The notes: generated from the sequence alone by a model not told the origin. Numbered from the stretch's first letter, positions 36,101 to 45,874 are shown. The stretch: DNA of 64,000 bases from Chitinophagales bacterium (GCA_019694975.1 JAIBAY010000007.1:165887-229886), one strand, 5' to 3'. Translations and numbers: made by a program.

Positions 36101-38819
36101 GATCGTAGCAGAATGAGGTAGGACCAGCTGGTGTTATTGCCGGCTGCGGTAAAGGATTCACGGTTATCACCTTGGGAGGACTGGCAGACATGCATCCATT
36201 CAAATCAGTGATGGTACATGTATATGTTCCTGAATTGCCGACCGTGATAGTATTGGATGAGGCACCCGTTGACCAGAGATAATTAAAATAGCCAGATGGC
36301 ATACTCAAATCAGTTGTCTGATTCTGACAGAGTACCGAGCCGTTTGAAACAGTTATTGCAGGAGCGGTGAGCGAATTGACCGTAATGCTTACCCCTGCAT
36401 CATTCTTTTTAGAACAACCATGAATATCCGTCACGATTACTTTGTAAAGACCGCTTGCAGAAGGAATATAGGTTTGGCCTGTGGCGCCGGAAATAGCAGT
36501 GCCGCCTTTCGTCCATTGACAGGCATAGCCCGGAATGGTGGATAAGGTAGTCGGATTTTCTATGCAAAAGGTAGTAGGCCCCATGGGTGTTATCGCAGGG
36601 TAATCAGGCTCCCATACAGTTACTTCAATTGCATTGGAATTTGCCTGGCATCCGTTGGTATCCTTCACATTCACCCAATAGGTGCCGGATATATAAAATT
36701 TATCAGTCTGCAGGTTTCCACCGTCAGACCAGTTATAATTATTATAAACCTGGTTCACCTGCAGCGTCACACCTGTATCATAACATCCCTGCGCAGCTGT
36801 TACAGGGCTGATAACCGGCTGGGGAAGCGGGTTGACCGTGATGGTTTCCGTATCCGACACTACAGAACAGCCGGTTGCATTATCAGTAATCAGCAGATAA
36901 TGATTGCCTGATGTGGTGATAGTTGCCTGCGGTACAGTGTCGCCGGTTAGCGGCCACAGGTAGGATACATTCGTATAAGTGAAATTAGGCCCGAGATAAA
37001 GCAAAGCGCTGCCTCCGGCACAAAAAGTTTTTGGATCCGTCACTTTTATGTTGGGCTTGGTTGGAACGGGATTGACTGTGATATGCACTGAAGCCTCCGC
37101 ATAATATCCTGCAGGATGATCATATACTTTAACAGTATAGTCACCGGTGGAGGTTATCCAGATCTTGCGCGAGGTTTTTCCATTCGACCAGTCATATGCA
37201 ATATGTCCTGCTCCTGCATCCAGTTCAACGCTGTCGCCTGCGCAGAAGGTGGCGGGGCCGTTGATGGAGATGGCTACTACAGGCGGCGCATACGGAACTG
37301 ATGCGGAAGTGATGCGGGTACTTGAATAAGGCTGCAGCACGAGTGTCTGCGGCAAAGAAGCATTAACTACGGTAACGTCTGCTGCTGTTGCTACCAGTTG
37401 CAAAGCAGGTGCATATCGCATTTCATAAGTGCCGCCGCCGGGAAACATAACATTTGTTGTTATTTCCTGCGTGTTGCCGGTCAGGTTGAGAATCAGGGCA
37501 TCACTTGCAGTGCCATTGTTGAACAGGTAACCGAATAAACCGTTGTAATAGTTGGAATCACCCTTTTCAATGGCAAGCACCTGCGGGTTGGGCGAGAATT
37601 GAATCGGTGAAGCATAGTCTTTGCCATACATAGCATTGCCCACCATAGTCATGTTATTGCCGCAGGCTGTCAGCCCCCAGAAGGTAGTTGCTGGCTGCAC
37701 AGGCGGAGGAATGAAACTCGGATCATCGCCATTTCCAAAAACAAATCCTTCGGTATCATAAAAATGACTGCCATATACGGCAGTGCCGCACATGCCATGT
37801 GGTGTAACTTTGGTGATTCTGTCGTCCTGCAGCAACAACAGGGTTTGCAGCGCCTGGTAAAGCCCGTGTGTCCAGTAACCATGGGTTGGACGTTCATGGT
37901 CCGACAGGTTAAACTCCGTGATCCATATCTCTTTTCCCGGCCGCACCTTCACCATTGATTTATTTTTCAAAATGTCCCAGCCTTTAAATGGCTGATACAG
38001 CCAGTCGGGCACATCCTGCATGTTCACGTCTAACTTTTCCGCAGCTGTTTCAAGTGAATCGGCATCGGCAGAAGGATAATAAAAATGAAAAGTCATGGCA
38101 TCTTCGCCTTCGAGGTGGGCCAATACGCTGTCGTTCCAGATCTTTCTCCTGGGCGCTGCATTTTTATCAAATACCCCTTGTGCCGCCACCTTTGCATCCG
38201 GAAAATATTTATGAATGCTGTCGGCCCAGATCGTTGCGGCTATGCCATAGTCTGCCGGTGTGGGGAATTTCTGAAGAATATAGGCGGAATCTGGATCGTC
38301 ACCTTCCAGGTAAAACTCATTGCCCAATTCGACATACTTCACCGGAATACCAATGGAGTCCGCATGCTTCAGCATGGCGATCTGTTCCGGGATATCTGAC
38401 AGAATCATGTTAACGCCTAATATAGTTGCCTGCACGCCGCTTGCATCGCGCAAAACTTTGTAGTCTTCCAGCCTGTTGGGTACCTTGGAAAGCGATGCGT
38501 ACTTGTCCGGCACATTCGGATCATCATAAACCCATCCTTCCCGCCAGTTATACCAGCTGGAAAAAGCACCTTGCGGAAAACGGTACACCTGCGGCTTCAG
38601 CAAAGGCATTTTAGCGAGCAGGTTCGGATTCGTACAGGATGAACCGCCCCTGATGGTGGTACCCGTATTAAATCCGAAAATATCGTTCGTGATAGTCCTT
38701 CTTGTTGACAAACCGGGAGCAATCGTCTGTGCATCGGTTGCGGTTACTACGATCAGCAGGCAGGAGCACCACAAAATGAAATAGCTTATATACGCGGCAG
38801 GACGTAGATTTTTCAGCAT
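33156..38819 (-). CDS. Giant secreted clan GH-A-like protein with 17 Ig-like repeats and T9SS tail
   Basis: I start at ATG 38819 (1887 aa), since 'MLKNLRPAAYISYFILWCSC' begins a good signal peptide; the frame extends upstream to 38924 without sense. The catalytic-type domain is like that of its neighbour, with 'YVELGNEFYL' (E168) and 'EIWITEFNLSD' (E302). From about residue 514 to 1789 there are 17 tandem Ig-like repeats of about 75 aa, each with a Cys near the start (FC, IC, VC) and a 'GC' near the end, probably a disulfide. Repeats 3-17 follow a strict three-type order. The last 90 residues are a T9SS sorting domain ('WLIYPNPSTGEVHM'). The repeats likely act as a stalk or sugar-binding array. 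No frameshift is seen. Confidence 0.85.
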   Translation of the reverse strand: MLKNLRPAAYISYFILWCSCLLIVVTATDAQTIAPGLSTRRTITNDIFGFNTGTTIRGGSSCTNPNLLAKMPLLKPQVYRFPQGAFSSWYNWREGWVYDDPNVPDKYASLSKVPNRLEDYKVLRDASGVQATILGVNMILSDIPEQIAMLKHADSIGIPVKYVELGNEFYLEGDDPDSAYILQKFPTPADYGIAATIWADSIHKYFPDAKVAAQGVFDKNAAPRRKIWNDSVLAHLEGEDAMTFHFYYPSADADSLETAAEKLDVNMQDVPDWLYQPFKGWDILKNKSMVKVRPGKEIWITEFNLSDHERPTHGYWTHGLYQALQTLLLLQDDRITKVTPHGMCGTAVYGSHFYDTEGFVFGNGDDPSFIPPPVQPATTFWGLTACGNNMTMVGNAMYGKDYASPIQFSPNPQVLAIEKGDSNYYNGLFGYLFNNGTASDALILNLTGNTQEITTNVMFPGGGTYEMRYAPALQLVATAADVTVVNASLPQTLVLQPYSSTRITSASVPYAPPVVAISINGPATFCAGDSVELDAGAGHIAYDWSNGKTSRKIWITSTGDYTVKVYDHPAGYYAEASVHITVNPVPTKPNIKVTDPKTFCAGGSALLYLGPNFTYTNVSYLWPLTGDTVPQATITTSGNHYLLITDNATGCSVVSDTETITVNPLPQPVISPVTAAQGCYDTGVTLQVNQVYNNYNWSDGGNLQTDKFYISGTYWVNVKDTNGCQANSNAIEVTVWEPDYPAITPMGPTTFCIENPTTLSTIPGYACQWTKGGTAISGATGQTYIPSASGLYKVIVTDIHGCSKKNDAGVSITVNSLTAPAITVSNGSVLCQNQTTDLSMPSGYFNYLWSTGASSNTITVGNSGTYTCTITDLNGCMSASPPKVITVNPLPQPAITPAGPTSFCYDQSVTLSAQPGFNQYAWSNGKSGQSITAETNGPITVTVKDANNCYGTSPSIDLTVWDLPLPTISVTGPVVYCIENPSTLSTIPGYAYQWKKGATVLVNATNQTYQPTSSSTTYKVVITDVHGCSKSSDNFSVTVNSGTPASLTVTGGTTICQGQSTNIAAMAGYVSYLWSSGQTTSSINVTAAGTYAVTTTDANGCTAISSPKMIVVNALPQPVITALSATSFCDGGSVTLDAGAGYNGYSWSNGKSTQTVSITASGSFTVTVTDANGCSAASPAMSVTEWIPPTPVISTSTGATTFCANTGVYLTTIAGYSYQWLKSGADIAGATQQNYLPSLGGSYKVVITDIHGCQKTSASFSITINSNPVPVITGPATVCQGSSIVLSCGSYAGYSWSTGATASTISVSSAGNFSVTVTDANGCSGTSVAKNVTVSQSLSPVITAQGPTQFCDGGSVVLDAGSGYATYSWSNGKTTQTNTITASGSFSVTVTNTSGCSGTSPAVNVDEWIPPTPVISTSSGAVTYCSNSGFYLTTIGGYVYQWLKSGVNISGATGQNYAPVSGGSYKVMITDIHGCSKTSSGLSVTQNTSPVPVITGPSTVCAGSSITLSCGTYPVYAWSNGAQSASISTGIAGSYTVTVTDANGCSGTSAQKTITQSQPPVPVISALGATQFCDGGSVTLDAGSGYNSYSWSNGKTTSTISVTASGNYTVTVSNSAGCTGTSVPVAVTVWTLPAVTVSAVGPATYCLNAGTYLTTISGPYSYQWLKGTATQNGATNQNYAPVSSGTYKVKVTDVHGCNKTSSGLKVTVNPLPAATISISGSANICAGQTKTISANTGSGLTYAWKNDGVTISGATASSYVAAVAGNYSCVVTNSTGCSSTSNVIAITSNCKDEELKDEGLDSWLIYPNPSTGEVHMRLNTGALENGSCIAEIRNLAGIIIWSSQLTFTDHRVEIDLYLGDEITAGYYLVVMRIGEHNYHQPLILTKE

Positions 38820-39023
38820 AAGCAGGCATTTTAAAGGATTAACCCAAAAAGGGTAACCAAACAATAAAATGCTTACGGAGGCAGCACACAAATTGTTGCC
38901 CGTTCCGGGAAAAAAATGTGGCATAAAACCGGTGGAAATAAACGGCAGTAAATGGGGAAGCCCTTACCTGGTAAGCATTTCAGCAGGCAGCTTCAAATTC
39001 GGGCAAGTAAGAAAAAGGATGAA

Positions 39024-40295
39024 TCAGGCATAAAGCGGAAACTGCTGCATAAAATCATGCACTTCCCGGCGCGTTTTGCTGATCAGGGATTCATGATCCG
39101 GATCCATGATGATATGATCCATCCATTCCACAATCTGTGTCATGTGTTGCTCCTGCATCCCGCGTGAAGTGATGGCTGCGGCACCTACGCGGATACCGGA
39201 AGTGACAAAGGCTGATTTATCGTCGAATGGAACCATGTTTTTGTTGAGGGTGATTTCGGCGCGCACCAGCACATGCTCCGCCTTTTTGCCGGAAATATTT
39301 TTGTTCCGCAAATCAATCAGCATTAGGTGATTATCGGTGCCATCGGAAACAAGTTTATAGCCGCGATCGGTAAACGCTTTAGCAAGCGCCTGCGCATTTT
39401 TCTGCACCTGTCTTGTATAAGTTTTAAAATCATCCGTTAGTGCTTCACCAAAGGCAACCGCTTTGGCCGCAATAACATGTTCCAGCGGGCCGCCCTGTGT
39501 TCCCGGAAAGACAGCACCATCGAGCAAAGAAGACATCATCCTGATTTCTCCTTTAGGTGTTTTCAGTCCAAAAGGATTTTCAAAATCTTTACCCATAAGA
39601 ATTATGCCGCCACGCGGCCCACGCAAAGTTTTATGCGTGGTAGAAGTTACAAAATGGCAATGAGGCAAAGGATCATTCAATAAATCGGCTGCGATGAATC
39701 CGGCAGGATGCGCCATGTCGCAGAGCAGGAATGCACCCACTTCATCTGCTATTTCCCGAAACCGTTTGTAATCATAATCTCTTGAATATGCTGAGGCCCC
39801 GCAAATAATCAGTTTAGGCCGTTCCGCTACCGCTTTGCTATGCACATCCTCCATATTGATGCGGCCTGTTGCTTTATCCACACCATAGAAGGTTGCCCTG
39901 AAGTACTTACCGGAAAAATTGACAGCAGACCCATGTGTCAGGTGCCCGCCGTGGGAAAGGTCGAGGCCGAGGATGGTATCGCCCGGCTTCAGCACCGCCA
40001 GGAATACCGCAGTATTCGCCTGTGCACCGGAATGTGGTTGCACGTTCGCATATGCTGCCCCAAACAATTCCTTCACACGGTCAATGGCGAGCTGTTCCAC
40101 TTCGTCAACCACTTCACATCCACCATAGTAGCGGCGTCCGGGATATCCTTCCGCATACTTATTGGTGAGGCAACTGCCCATGGCTTCCATCACCTGCATG
40201 CTCACGAAGTTTTCGGAAGCAATCAGTTCAATGCCATGGCGCTGCCGTTCAAGTTCCCGGTGCAGCAGCGAAAAAAGTAGATCATCTCGTTTCAT
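39024..40295 (-). CDS. glyA: Serine hydroxymethyltransferase
   Basis: This PLP enzyme converts serine and tetrahydrofolate to glycine and methylene-tetrahydrofolate. The 423-aa product shows the family landmarks: '[12 protein letters not shown]', '[16 protein letters not shown]', '[13 protein letters not shown]', '[10 protein letters not shown]', and the PLP-lysine motif '[15 protein letters not shown]'. I start at ATG 40295 because the usual N-terminus ([18 protein letters not shown]) begins there; the longer frame from 40382 adds unrelated residues. A -7-like box lies just upstream (40316-40323). It is transcribed away from the SRPBCC-like gene at 40436. Confidence 0.97.
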   Translation of the reverse strand: MKRDDLLFSLLHRELERQRHGIELIASENFVSMQVMEAMGSCLTNKYAEGYPGRRYYGGCEVVDEVEQLAIDRVKELFGAAYANVQPHSGAQANTAVFLAVLKPGDTILGLDLSHGGHLTHGSAVNFSGKYFRATFYGVDKATGRINMEDVHSKAVAERPKLIICGASAYSRDYDYKRFREIADEVGAFLLCDMAHPAGFIAADLLNDPLPHCHFVTSTTHKTLRGPRGGIILMGKDFENPFGLKTPKGEIRMMSSLLDGAVFPGTQGGPLEHVIAAKAVAFGEALTDDFKTYTRQVQKNAQALAKAFTDRGYKLVSDGTDNHLMLIDLRNKNISGKKAEHVLVRAEITLNKNMVPFDDKSAFVTSGIRVGAAAITSRGMQEQHMTQIVEWMDHIIMDPDHESLISKTRREVHDFMQQFPLYA

Positions 40296-40315
40296 ATCAG
40301 GTATCAGTGAGGGGC

Positions 40316-40323
40316 CAAAAATA
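40316..40323 (-). promoter_or_regulatory. Probable -7 box of glyA
   Basis: On the minus strand the sequence is TATTTTTG, matching the Bacteroidota TAnnTTTG consensus, 21 bp before the ATG at 40295. It supports that start over 40382. No clear -33 TTG was found at the ideal distance. Confidence 0.45.
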
Positions 40324-40435
40324 AGCGGAATTGCAGGAATAGTGATGACTGCGTGATTTAAAACGTTGCTGCAGCGCGACAATGGCTGTCAACGATACAC
40401 TATGTTTGTCCTTGAATGCAACCTGTCCTCCGCAG

Positions 40436-40912
40436 ATGACCATCATCCGCATACAAACAATAATCGATGCACCGGTGCGCCGCTGCTTCAACCTGTCGCG
40501 CAGCATTGATGTACACATGGTCTCCACTGCCCGCACGCATGAAAGAGCGATTGCCGGCGTCACGAGCGGACTAATTGGCTTGCATGAAACAGTTACCTGG
40601 CGCGCGAAGCATCTGGGGTTCTATCAGCAGCTTACGGTAGCGATCACTGCCATGGAAGAGGATCGTTATTTCAAAGACACGATGGTGAAAGGCATTTTCA
40701 AAAGCCTGGAACATGAACATTATTATGATGCAAGCGGCAATACAACCGTAATGACAGATGTATTAAGCTTCGAAGCGCCTTTCGGCCTGTTAGGCATCAT
40801 GGCAGAAAAATTATTACTGCACCGGCATATGAAACGATTCCTGACCGCCAGAAACAACGTGATTAAAAAACTGGCTGAATCTGATGCGTGGAGAAAATAT
40901 ATCGACGCATAA
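40436..40912 (+). CDS. SRPBCC-fold protein
   Basis: The 158-aa protein begins 'MTIIRIQTIIDAPVRRCFNL', the usual first strand and helix of the START/SRPBCC fold, and continues with 'HETVTWRAKHLGFYQQLTVAI', 'EDRYFKDTMVKGIFKSLEH' and 'DVLSFEAPFGLLGIMAEKLLLHRHM'. These match small family members found next to housekeeping genes. It should form a hydrophobic pocket; ligand unknown. The frame is open from 40382, but ATG 40436 fits the domain start. Confidence 0.8.
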   Translation: MTIIRIQTIIDAPVRRCFNLSRSIDVHMVSTARTHERAIAGVTSGLIGLHETVTWRAKHLGFYQQLTVAITAMEEDRYFKDTMVKGIFKSLEHEHYYDASGNTTVMTDVLSFEAPFGLLGIMAEKLLLHRHMKRFLTARNNVIKKLAESDAWRKYIDA

Positions 40913-41434
40913 TATTTAGACTGCGTCATTAGAAAAATCCTGTCAGTATGATTGAAGCGTAATTGCTTCCACACTGGTTAATCATGGCATGATGAAAAGG
41001 CTAGTTGTTTAAATTATACTCTTCCCATACAATTTTACTTTCTGAATTTCCTTTATTTGTATACCGATTGATACACTTATCACCTGGTATCTTAACCAGG
41101 AAAATCTTGTATGGAAATCTTTGCATCGTAGCAGCAAATACATAGCAACATTACTCATTACGTCAAACGCTGCGCCTTAACCTTAGAAGTCTTTTTTTAT
41201 ATTTCGATTGAGAAGGAAATGCATGGTGAACAGTTAACCAATGAAACCTTCTGTGCACTCAATAAGAAAAAAGGACCCATGTTTAAGTGTACATGACAAG
41301 AAAGTAGTGATAAAGGAGTGGAAGAATCAACGCTAACGGGCAACAACTTTTCAAATACTGCATAGTCAGCATTTTTTAACCTGCAAGCAGATCATATGCA
41401 GCCTCTTTCTTTTCCCAATTGAAAGTGCATCTGC
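40913..41434. other. Intergenic stretch without a gene
   Basis: About 520 bp of A+T-rich sequence with frequent stops in all frames. I see no convincing ORF, hairpin-terminator or tRNA in it. Confidence 0.5.
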
Positions 41435-41442
41435 TATCTTTG
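41435..41442 (+). promoter_or_regulatory. Probable -7 box of cysS
   Basis: TATCTTTG matches the Bacteroidota TAnnTTTG consensus and lies 6 bp before the ATG at 41449, so the mRNA would be almost leaderless. It also argues against the upstream Met at 41419. Confidence 0.5.
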
Positions 41443-41448
41443 CGCGCC

Positions 41449-42936
41449 ATGAGCCCGTTGAAAATCCATAACAGTTTAAGCCGTTCGAAGGAAGTGTTTA
41501 CCGCCATCCATCCTCCTTATGTGGGTATGTACGTGTGCGGACCCACCGTAAGCGGCGAAACACATCTCGGGCATTCCCGCGCTTATGTAACGTTTGATAT
41601 CCTCTACCGCTTTCTCCTGCATGAAGGATACAAGGTCCGTTATGTGCGGAATATTACCGATGCCGGCCATTTTGAAGAAGAGGACCGCGCCGCGGAGGAT
41701 AAGGTTGCCAGCAAAGCAAAACTGGAACGGCTTGAACCCATGGAGCTGGTGCAGAAATACACCAACGTCTTTCACGACATGATGGATCAGCTTAACATCC
41801 TGCGGCCGGCCATCGAACCAACAGCCACCGGCCACATCGTGGAGCAGATTGCCATGATTGAAGACATCATCGCGAAAGGATTTGCATACGTGGTAAACGG
41901 TTCGGTGTATTTTGATGTAACGAAATATGCCGGGCAAAATGACTACGGCCGCTTGTCCGGCAGGAAGATAGAAGAGATGATTGCAGGAAGCCGCGAACTG
42001 GAAGGACAGGGTGAGAAACACCATCCAGCCGATTTTGCCCTCTGGAAAAATGCGCCGGCCGGTCACCTGATGCGCTGGAAAAGCCCGTGGGGCGATGGTT
42101 TTCCCGGTTGGCACATTGAATGCTCCGCCATGTCGTCGAAATACCTGGGAACGCCATTCGATATTCATGGCGGCGGCATGGATCTTCTGTTTCCTCATCA
42201 TGAAAGTGAGATCGCTCAAACCAAAGTGGCAACCGGAAAAGCCATTGCCAACTACTGGATTCACAACAACATGATTACCGTGAAGGGGCAGAAGATGAGT
42301 AAGTCGCTGGGCAACACCATCACCATTGCGCAGCTCTTCAGCGGCGATCATCCCTTGCTCGATCATCCGTATTCACCGATGACTTTGCGGTTTTTTATCC
42401 TGCAGACACATTACCGCAGTACGCTTGATTTTTCCAATGAAGCGCTGTCGGCAGCAGAAAAAGGATTGCAGCGTTTGCTGAATGCCCTCGATACGCTGAA
42501 TAAATTCCACTACCGTGAAGACAGCGCTGTATTCAACCCGGCGGAAGATGAAAGGATCCGCACCCTGATCAGTTCCTGCATGGAATATATGCTGGACGAT
42601 CTGAATACGGCCATGACGCTCGCTGCCTTGTTTGAATTGAGTTCAGCCATATTTTCCTGGAAGCATCAGCTGCTTCCTTTATCAGCCGTCAGCAGGGAAA
42701 CTTTTGATGCACTCACAGTAACTTTCAATGATATGGTAACAAACATATTTGGCCTGAAAGGTGAAAAGAGCAATGACGACAGCAAGATGAATGGTTTGAT
42801 GGAATTGCTGATCTCGCTGCGAAACGAAGCCCGCAGCAAAAAGGATTTTGCCACTTCCGACAAGATCCGCGATGATTTGCAAAAGGTGGGCATTCAGCTG
42901 AAGGATGGCAAGGATGGCACCACGTGGGAAGCATAA
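41449..42936 (+). CDS. cysS: Cysteinyl-tRNA synthetase
   Basis: This class I aminoacyl-tRNA synthetase charges tRNA-Cys. The 495-aa protein begins '[16 protein letters not shown]' and shows '[23 protein letters not shown]' (the HIGH motif, here HLGH, with the zinc-ligand Cys in 'CGPT'). It also has '[15 protein letters not shown]' and '[21 protein letters not shown]' (zinc ligands) and '[11 protein letters not shown]' (KMSKS). Length and end ('[10 protein letters not shown]') are normal for the family. I choose ATG 41449 because of the promoter box and the conserved N-terminus. No operon partner. Confidence 0.97.
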   Translation: MSPLKIHNSLSRSKEVFTAIHPPYVGMYVCGPTVSGETHLGHSRAYVTFDILYRFLLHEGYKVRYVRNITDAGHFEEEDRAAEDKVASKAKLERLEPMELVQKYTNVFHDMMDQLNILRPAIEPTATGHIVEQIAMIEDIIAKGFAYVVNGSVYFDVTKYAGQNDYGRLSGRKIEEMIAGSRELEGQGEKHHPADFALWKNAPAGHLMRWKSPWGDGFPGWHIECSAMSSKYLGTPFDIHGGGMDLLFPHHESEIAQTKVATGKAIANYWIHNNMITVKGQKMSKSLGNTITIAQLFSGDHPLLDHPYSPMTLRFFILQTHYRSTLDFSNEALSAAEKGLQRLLNALDTLNKFHYREDSAVFNPAEDERIRTLISSCMEYMLDDLNTAMTLAALFELSSAIFSWKHQLLPLSAVSRETFDALTVTFNDMVTNIFGLKGEKSNDDSKMNGLMELLISLRNEARSKKDFATSDKIRDDLQKVGIQLKDGKDGTTWEA

Positions 42937-43078
42937 AAATCCCGGAGCATCAACGCGAAAACATGCAGCCATCAGCCATTGCAACAGTTCATCTTTAGCC
43001 GGCAGAGCTGATCGTAAAAACTGTGCGCAGCTGTTTAAGAAAACAGGCGTCGACACAAAAAACTCGCCTGCACACTGA

Positions 43079-44254
43079 TCATTCTTCCAGCAACACATCC
43101 AGGATTTCTTCCCTGATATGCTCCGCCTTTTCAGTAACAGGACTGCTGATAACGGTTCCGATATTGATTCCTATAAAAAAGTAAGTGTCCTTATCAGGAA
43201 TATATTCGAGCAGGCAACCCGCTCCTATTCCACCACCGGAATGGCCGTAGATATCATGCTCTTTATACGGATCATTGCTGATACCAAGCCCATAGCCGTA
43301 AGCATATTTCCCGGTATCATTTTTCACGAAGGTCAGCATCTGTTCCATGGAGGATGGTGACAGCAATTGATCTTCAAACAATGCTTTCAGGAAGGTGACA
43401 TAGTCAGCCGGCGCCGCAATGATTCCATCATCTCCGATTAAGGAGCCGACATTCACCTGTTGCATTGCCGAGCAGTTTTCCAGCACACCGTTGCTGTAAC
43501 GGTCCCAATAAGAATTCACCAGGCCGGGCTGATGCAGATAGTCCGCATAATCACGATAATAGGAATTCACCAATCCAAGTGGTTTGAAAATCTGATCGCG
43601 CATATACTTCGCATGATCGCCGGTTAGCTGATCGCCTATCAGTGCCAGCAGCAGATAGTTGGTATTGGTGTAGACACGTTTGCTGCCGGGTTCAAAGCGC
43701 AAATCATCGCCTTTGATATAGTCAAGATAATCCATGGTGGTAAAAACATGAAGCGGATGTTGCAGGAGGTAACTCACGTAAGCCGGCTTATCATTGTATT
43801 CGGCGATTCCTGAAGTGTGGTTCATCAGCTGCCGCACCGTTACCTTTTCCGCGCCGGTTACTTTTGCCGTTACTTCAGCGGGCAGGTAGGCCGTGATCTT
43901 TTCATCCAGTTTGATGCGTCCTTCCTCCTGCAATTTTAAGATGGCAACAGCGAGGTAAGTCTTGGAAACGCTCTGAGAATATTGCAGGTGACAGGGCTGC
44001 ATAACGGTTTTGTCTTCCAGCTTGGCATATCCTGCCGCACCGGCCCAGAATCCTTCGGGAGAATACACAGCGAGTGCAAGTCCGGGCAATCCGATGACAG
44101 CATATTTGTCGAGGAGGTTTTGCAGCTGAGCGGCTTTGGAATAATTGCTATTGATGTCCTCCTGCATCGTACAGGAATTTCCCGCTATCTCCCAGGTCTG
44201 CTTGCTGCAGGAAACAGAGATCAGGAGAATCAGCAGTATCGAAAGATATTTCAT
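43079..44254 (-). CDS. Serine hydrolase of the beta-lactamase (class C/PBP) family, lipoprotein
   Basis: A lipoprotein signal (MKYLSILLILLISVSC) is followed by a serine beta-lactamase-like domain. It has SxxK S95-V-S-K98 in 'YSQSVSKTYLAVAIL', the YxN-type motif in 'RVYTNTNYLLLALIGD', and 'YGHSGGGIGAG' (HSG in the place of KTG). Such proteins include D-aminopeptidases, esterases and cell-wall peptidases; true antibiotic hydrolysis is not implied. At 391 aa the length is normal. The start is 18 bp after the stop of the outer-membrane protein gene, so they form an operon. Confidence 0.88.
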   Translation of the reverse strand: MKYLSILLILLISVSCSKQTWEIAGNSCTMQEDINSNYSKAAQLQNLLDKYAVIGLPGLALAVYSPEGFWAGAAGYAKLEDKTVMQPCHLQYSQSVSKTYLAVAILKLQEEGRIKLDEKITAYLPAEVTAKVTGAEKVTVRQLMNHTSGIAEYNDKPAYVSYLLQHPLHVFTTMDYLDYIKGDDLRFEPGSKRVYTNTNYLLLALIGDQLTGDHAKYMRDQIFKPLGLVNSYYRDYADYLHQPGLVNSYWDRYSNGVLENCSAMQQVNVGSLIGDDGIIAAPADYVTFLKALFEDQLLSPSSMEQMLTFVKNDTGKYAYGYGLGISNDPYKEHDIYGHSGGGIGAGCLLEYIPDKDTYFFIGINIGTVISSPVTEKAEHIREEILDVLLEE

Positions 44255-44272
44255 GGAGCGCTTAGTTTGTTT

Positions 44273-44875
44273 TTAATAGTTAAAATGAATGCGGGTTCCA
44301 ACCTGTACCAAGGAATAGAAGTTGAGCGGTATGCCATCGTTGTAAAACAAGGCGGGCACTACCTGGTAACTGATGAAAGGTGACACGTATGTTTTGGTAC
44401 TGTATTTATTGTATCCGACCGAGATACCCAATGGCACCATCAACTGCGATTTGCCTCCTTTAACAGCAGTGACCTGGCCGTTTTGATATTCAAAGGTCTG
44501 CACCGGGTGAAAGATTCTCTGCCAGCCGATACCTGCTTTCAGCTCGGGAAAGAAATGCTTAAAGAAAGCCGGGCGGTAAACTGTTTGGGTGTACGTGAAA
44601 AATCCGTTGCCGGCATCCTTGTTAAAATAAAAACCAGCCTGGAACTGCTGTGCCCAGTTTTGTTTTCCATTCAAACTCACTTCCGTTCCCAGCGCAATAC
44701 CCACATGGCCGAAGTTGCTTTTCAAATCCTGAAACGGAAGCGCGAAATTCTGGAACTGCAAACTGATGATGACAGGAAAGTTCCGGTAATCAGCATCGGA
44801 TGTTGCGGCATCCTGCGCCTTGCTGAATGTCGCCTGCAGCGGAAGCAACAGGCAGAGTAGTAGCCTAAATTTCAT
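44273..44875 (-). CDS. Outer-membrane beta-barrel protein, unknown function
   Basis: A 200-aa protein with a signal peptide (cleavage after 'SKAQ'). Alternating hydrophobic strands run to the end, which is 'VQVGTRIHFNY', closing with an aromatic residue as outer-membrane barrels do. Strands such as 'NFGHVGIALGTEVSLNG' and 'FQAGFYFNKDAGNGFFTYTQ' fit an eight- to ten-stranded barrel. No family is recognised. It is the first gene of a two-gene operon with the beta-lactamase-like lipoprotein. Confidence 0.7.
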   Translation of the reverse strand: MKFRLLLCLLLPLQATFSKAQDAATSDADYRNFPVIISLQFQNFALPFQDLKSNFGHVGIALGTEVSLNGKQNWAQQFQAGFYFNKDAGNGFFTYTQTVYRPAFFKHFFPELKAGIGWQRIFHPVQTFEYQNGQVTAVKGGKSQLMVPLGISVGYNKYSTKTYVSPFISYQVVPALFYNDGIPLNFYSLVQVGTRIHFNY

Positions 44876-44983
44876 CTTAAAAAATTTTGAAGGCGCAAAT
44901 ATGCAGGCATGTTGAGGGTAAAAACAAGCTATTTATGGCCAATTCCCCTGAAGTGTGGCAGATTTTACCGTGAAATGCAGCAG

Positions 44984-45796
44984 CTAAGCGGGCTGAAACC
45001 ATGATTTAAAGGCAGGCGCCTTCAAACGGCTCACCGGAATGGCCTGAGGAAATTTTTCTGTTGGCCTGATCAGTGCCTGGATCTTTCCGTTTTCACCCCT
45101 GTCGAAGCCCGTAACAAGCTGCCGGTGGATGATGGATTGCCGGTTGAGCCGGAAAAAATATTCTTGCGGCAGTTTTTGCTCCACCATGTCAAGCGATTCA
45201 TCGAGGTAATAGCTTCTTGAATGTGTGGTGTATAATACAGTGTATTCATCTTCAATTGCAAAGCCGGCAATATCGGCAAAGGCGATAGAGATATTCTTCT
45301 TGCCGAATTTTACCATATAGCCGTCATTGCGCAACACTTTCTCCTGCTGACGCGCCTCTTCTGTGTCTTGCCACAAAGTGTAATAATGCAGGCCGATGTA
45401 TATACCGTTCACCACCAGGAACCAGATGGCAATTATTACAATGTCAACCGTAAAGAATGATACCGGCATAGGATGATCGGTAAAAATCCGGTTCACGAGC
45501 ATGGTTTGCAAGATGATGGCTGCCAGTCCGGCGATGCTGCTGCTGAAGGTTTGCAGGAAGATCCGCCTCGTGGTATTCCGTTGATACGGATACACACGGT
45601 CGAGGTAAATGATGACAGCCCGGCAACAAAGCCAGCCGACATAGCCCTGCTGTGTATCAATCAGGTAGGTAAGTACGAGGAACCAGTTTAGCCGGATATT
45701 GATATAGGTAAGATGATAGTTGATGGCGGCGATAACCGGAATGAGAACGAGGAACAGCTTTACATCATTATAGCGATATGGCCTTGACTGAAGCAT
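44984..45796 (-). CDS. Membrane-bound LytTR-type transcription regulator
   Basis: Four hydrophobic helices fill the first 140 residues. The C-terminal part (about 165-265) is a LytTR DNA-binding domain: 'FADIAGFAIEDEYTVLYTTHSRSYYLDESLDMVEQKLP', cut here by the usual 'YFFRLNRQSIIH' helix and strand. This is the common Bacteroidota type in which the sensor part is a membrane domain rather than a receiver. I use ATG 45796 (270 aa) because a -7 box at 45811-45818 lies inside the longer frame that begins at 45823. Confidence 0.85.
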   Translation of the reverse strand: MLQSRPYRYNDVKLFLVLIPVIAAINYHLTYINIRLNWFLVLTYLIDTQQGYVGWLCCRAVIIYLDRVYPYQRNTTRRIFLQTFSSSIAGLAAIILQTMLVNRIFTDHPMPVSFFTVDIVIIAIWFLVVNGIYIGLHYYTLWQDTEEARQQEKVLRNDGYMVKFGKKNISIAFADIAGFAIEDEYTVLYTTHSRSYYLDESLDMVEQKLPQEYFFRLNRQSIIHRQLVTGFDRGENGKIQALIRPTEKFPQAIPVSRLKAPAFKSWFQPA

Positions 45797-45810
45797 GCGC
45801 TGTTTTCCGA

Positions 45811-45818
45811 CAAAAATA
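45811..45818 (-). promoter_or_regulatory. Probable -7 box of the LytTR regulator gene
   Basis: The minus strand reads TATTTTTG, the TAnnTTTG consensus, 14 bp before ATG 45796. It decides against the longer start at 45823. Confidence 0.45.
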
Positions 45819-45874
45819 TTCAATCAGCCATTTTGTAGAAAATGAACCTAAAGCTGCAATCAAAGTAGGTTCCG

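Noticed and set aside
33156..37300. Possible CRISPR-like periodic repeats
   Set aside because: The periodicity comes from Ig-like protein repeats of about 225 bp within an open frame, not from short repeats with unique spacers.
41476..42366. 296-codon frame antisense to cysS
   Set aside because: It lies entirely inside a certain gene on the other strand and has no domain features; a shadow frame.
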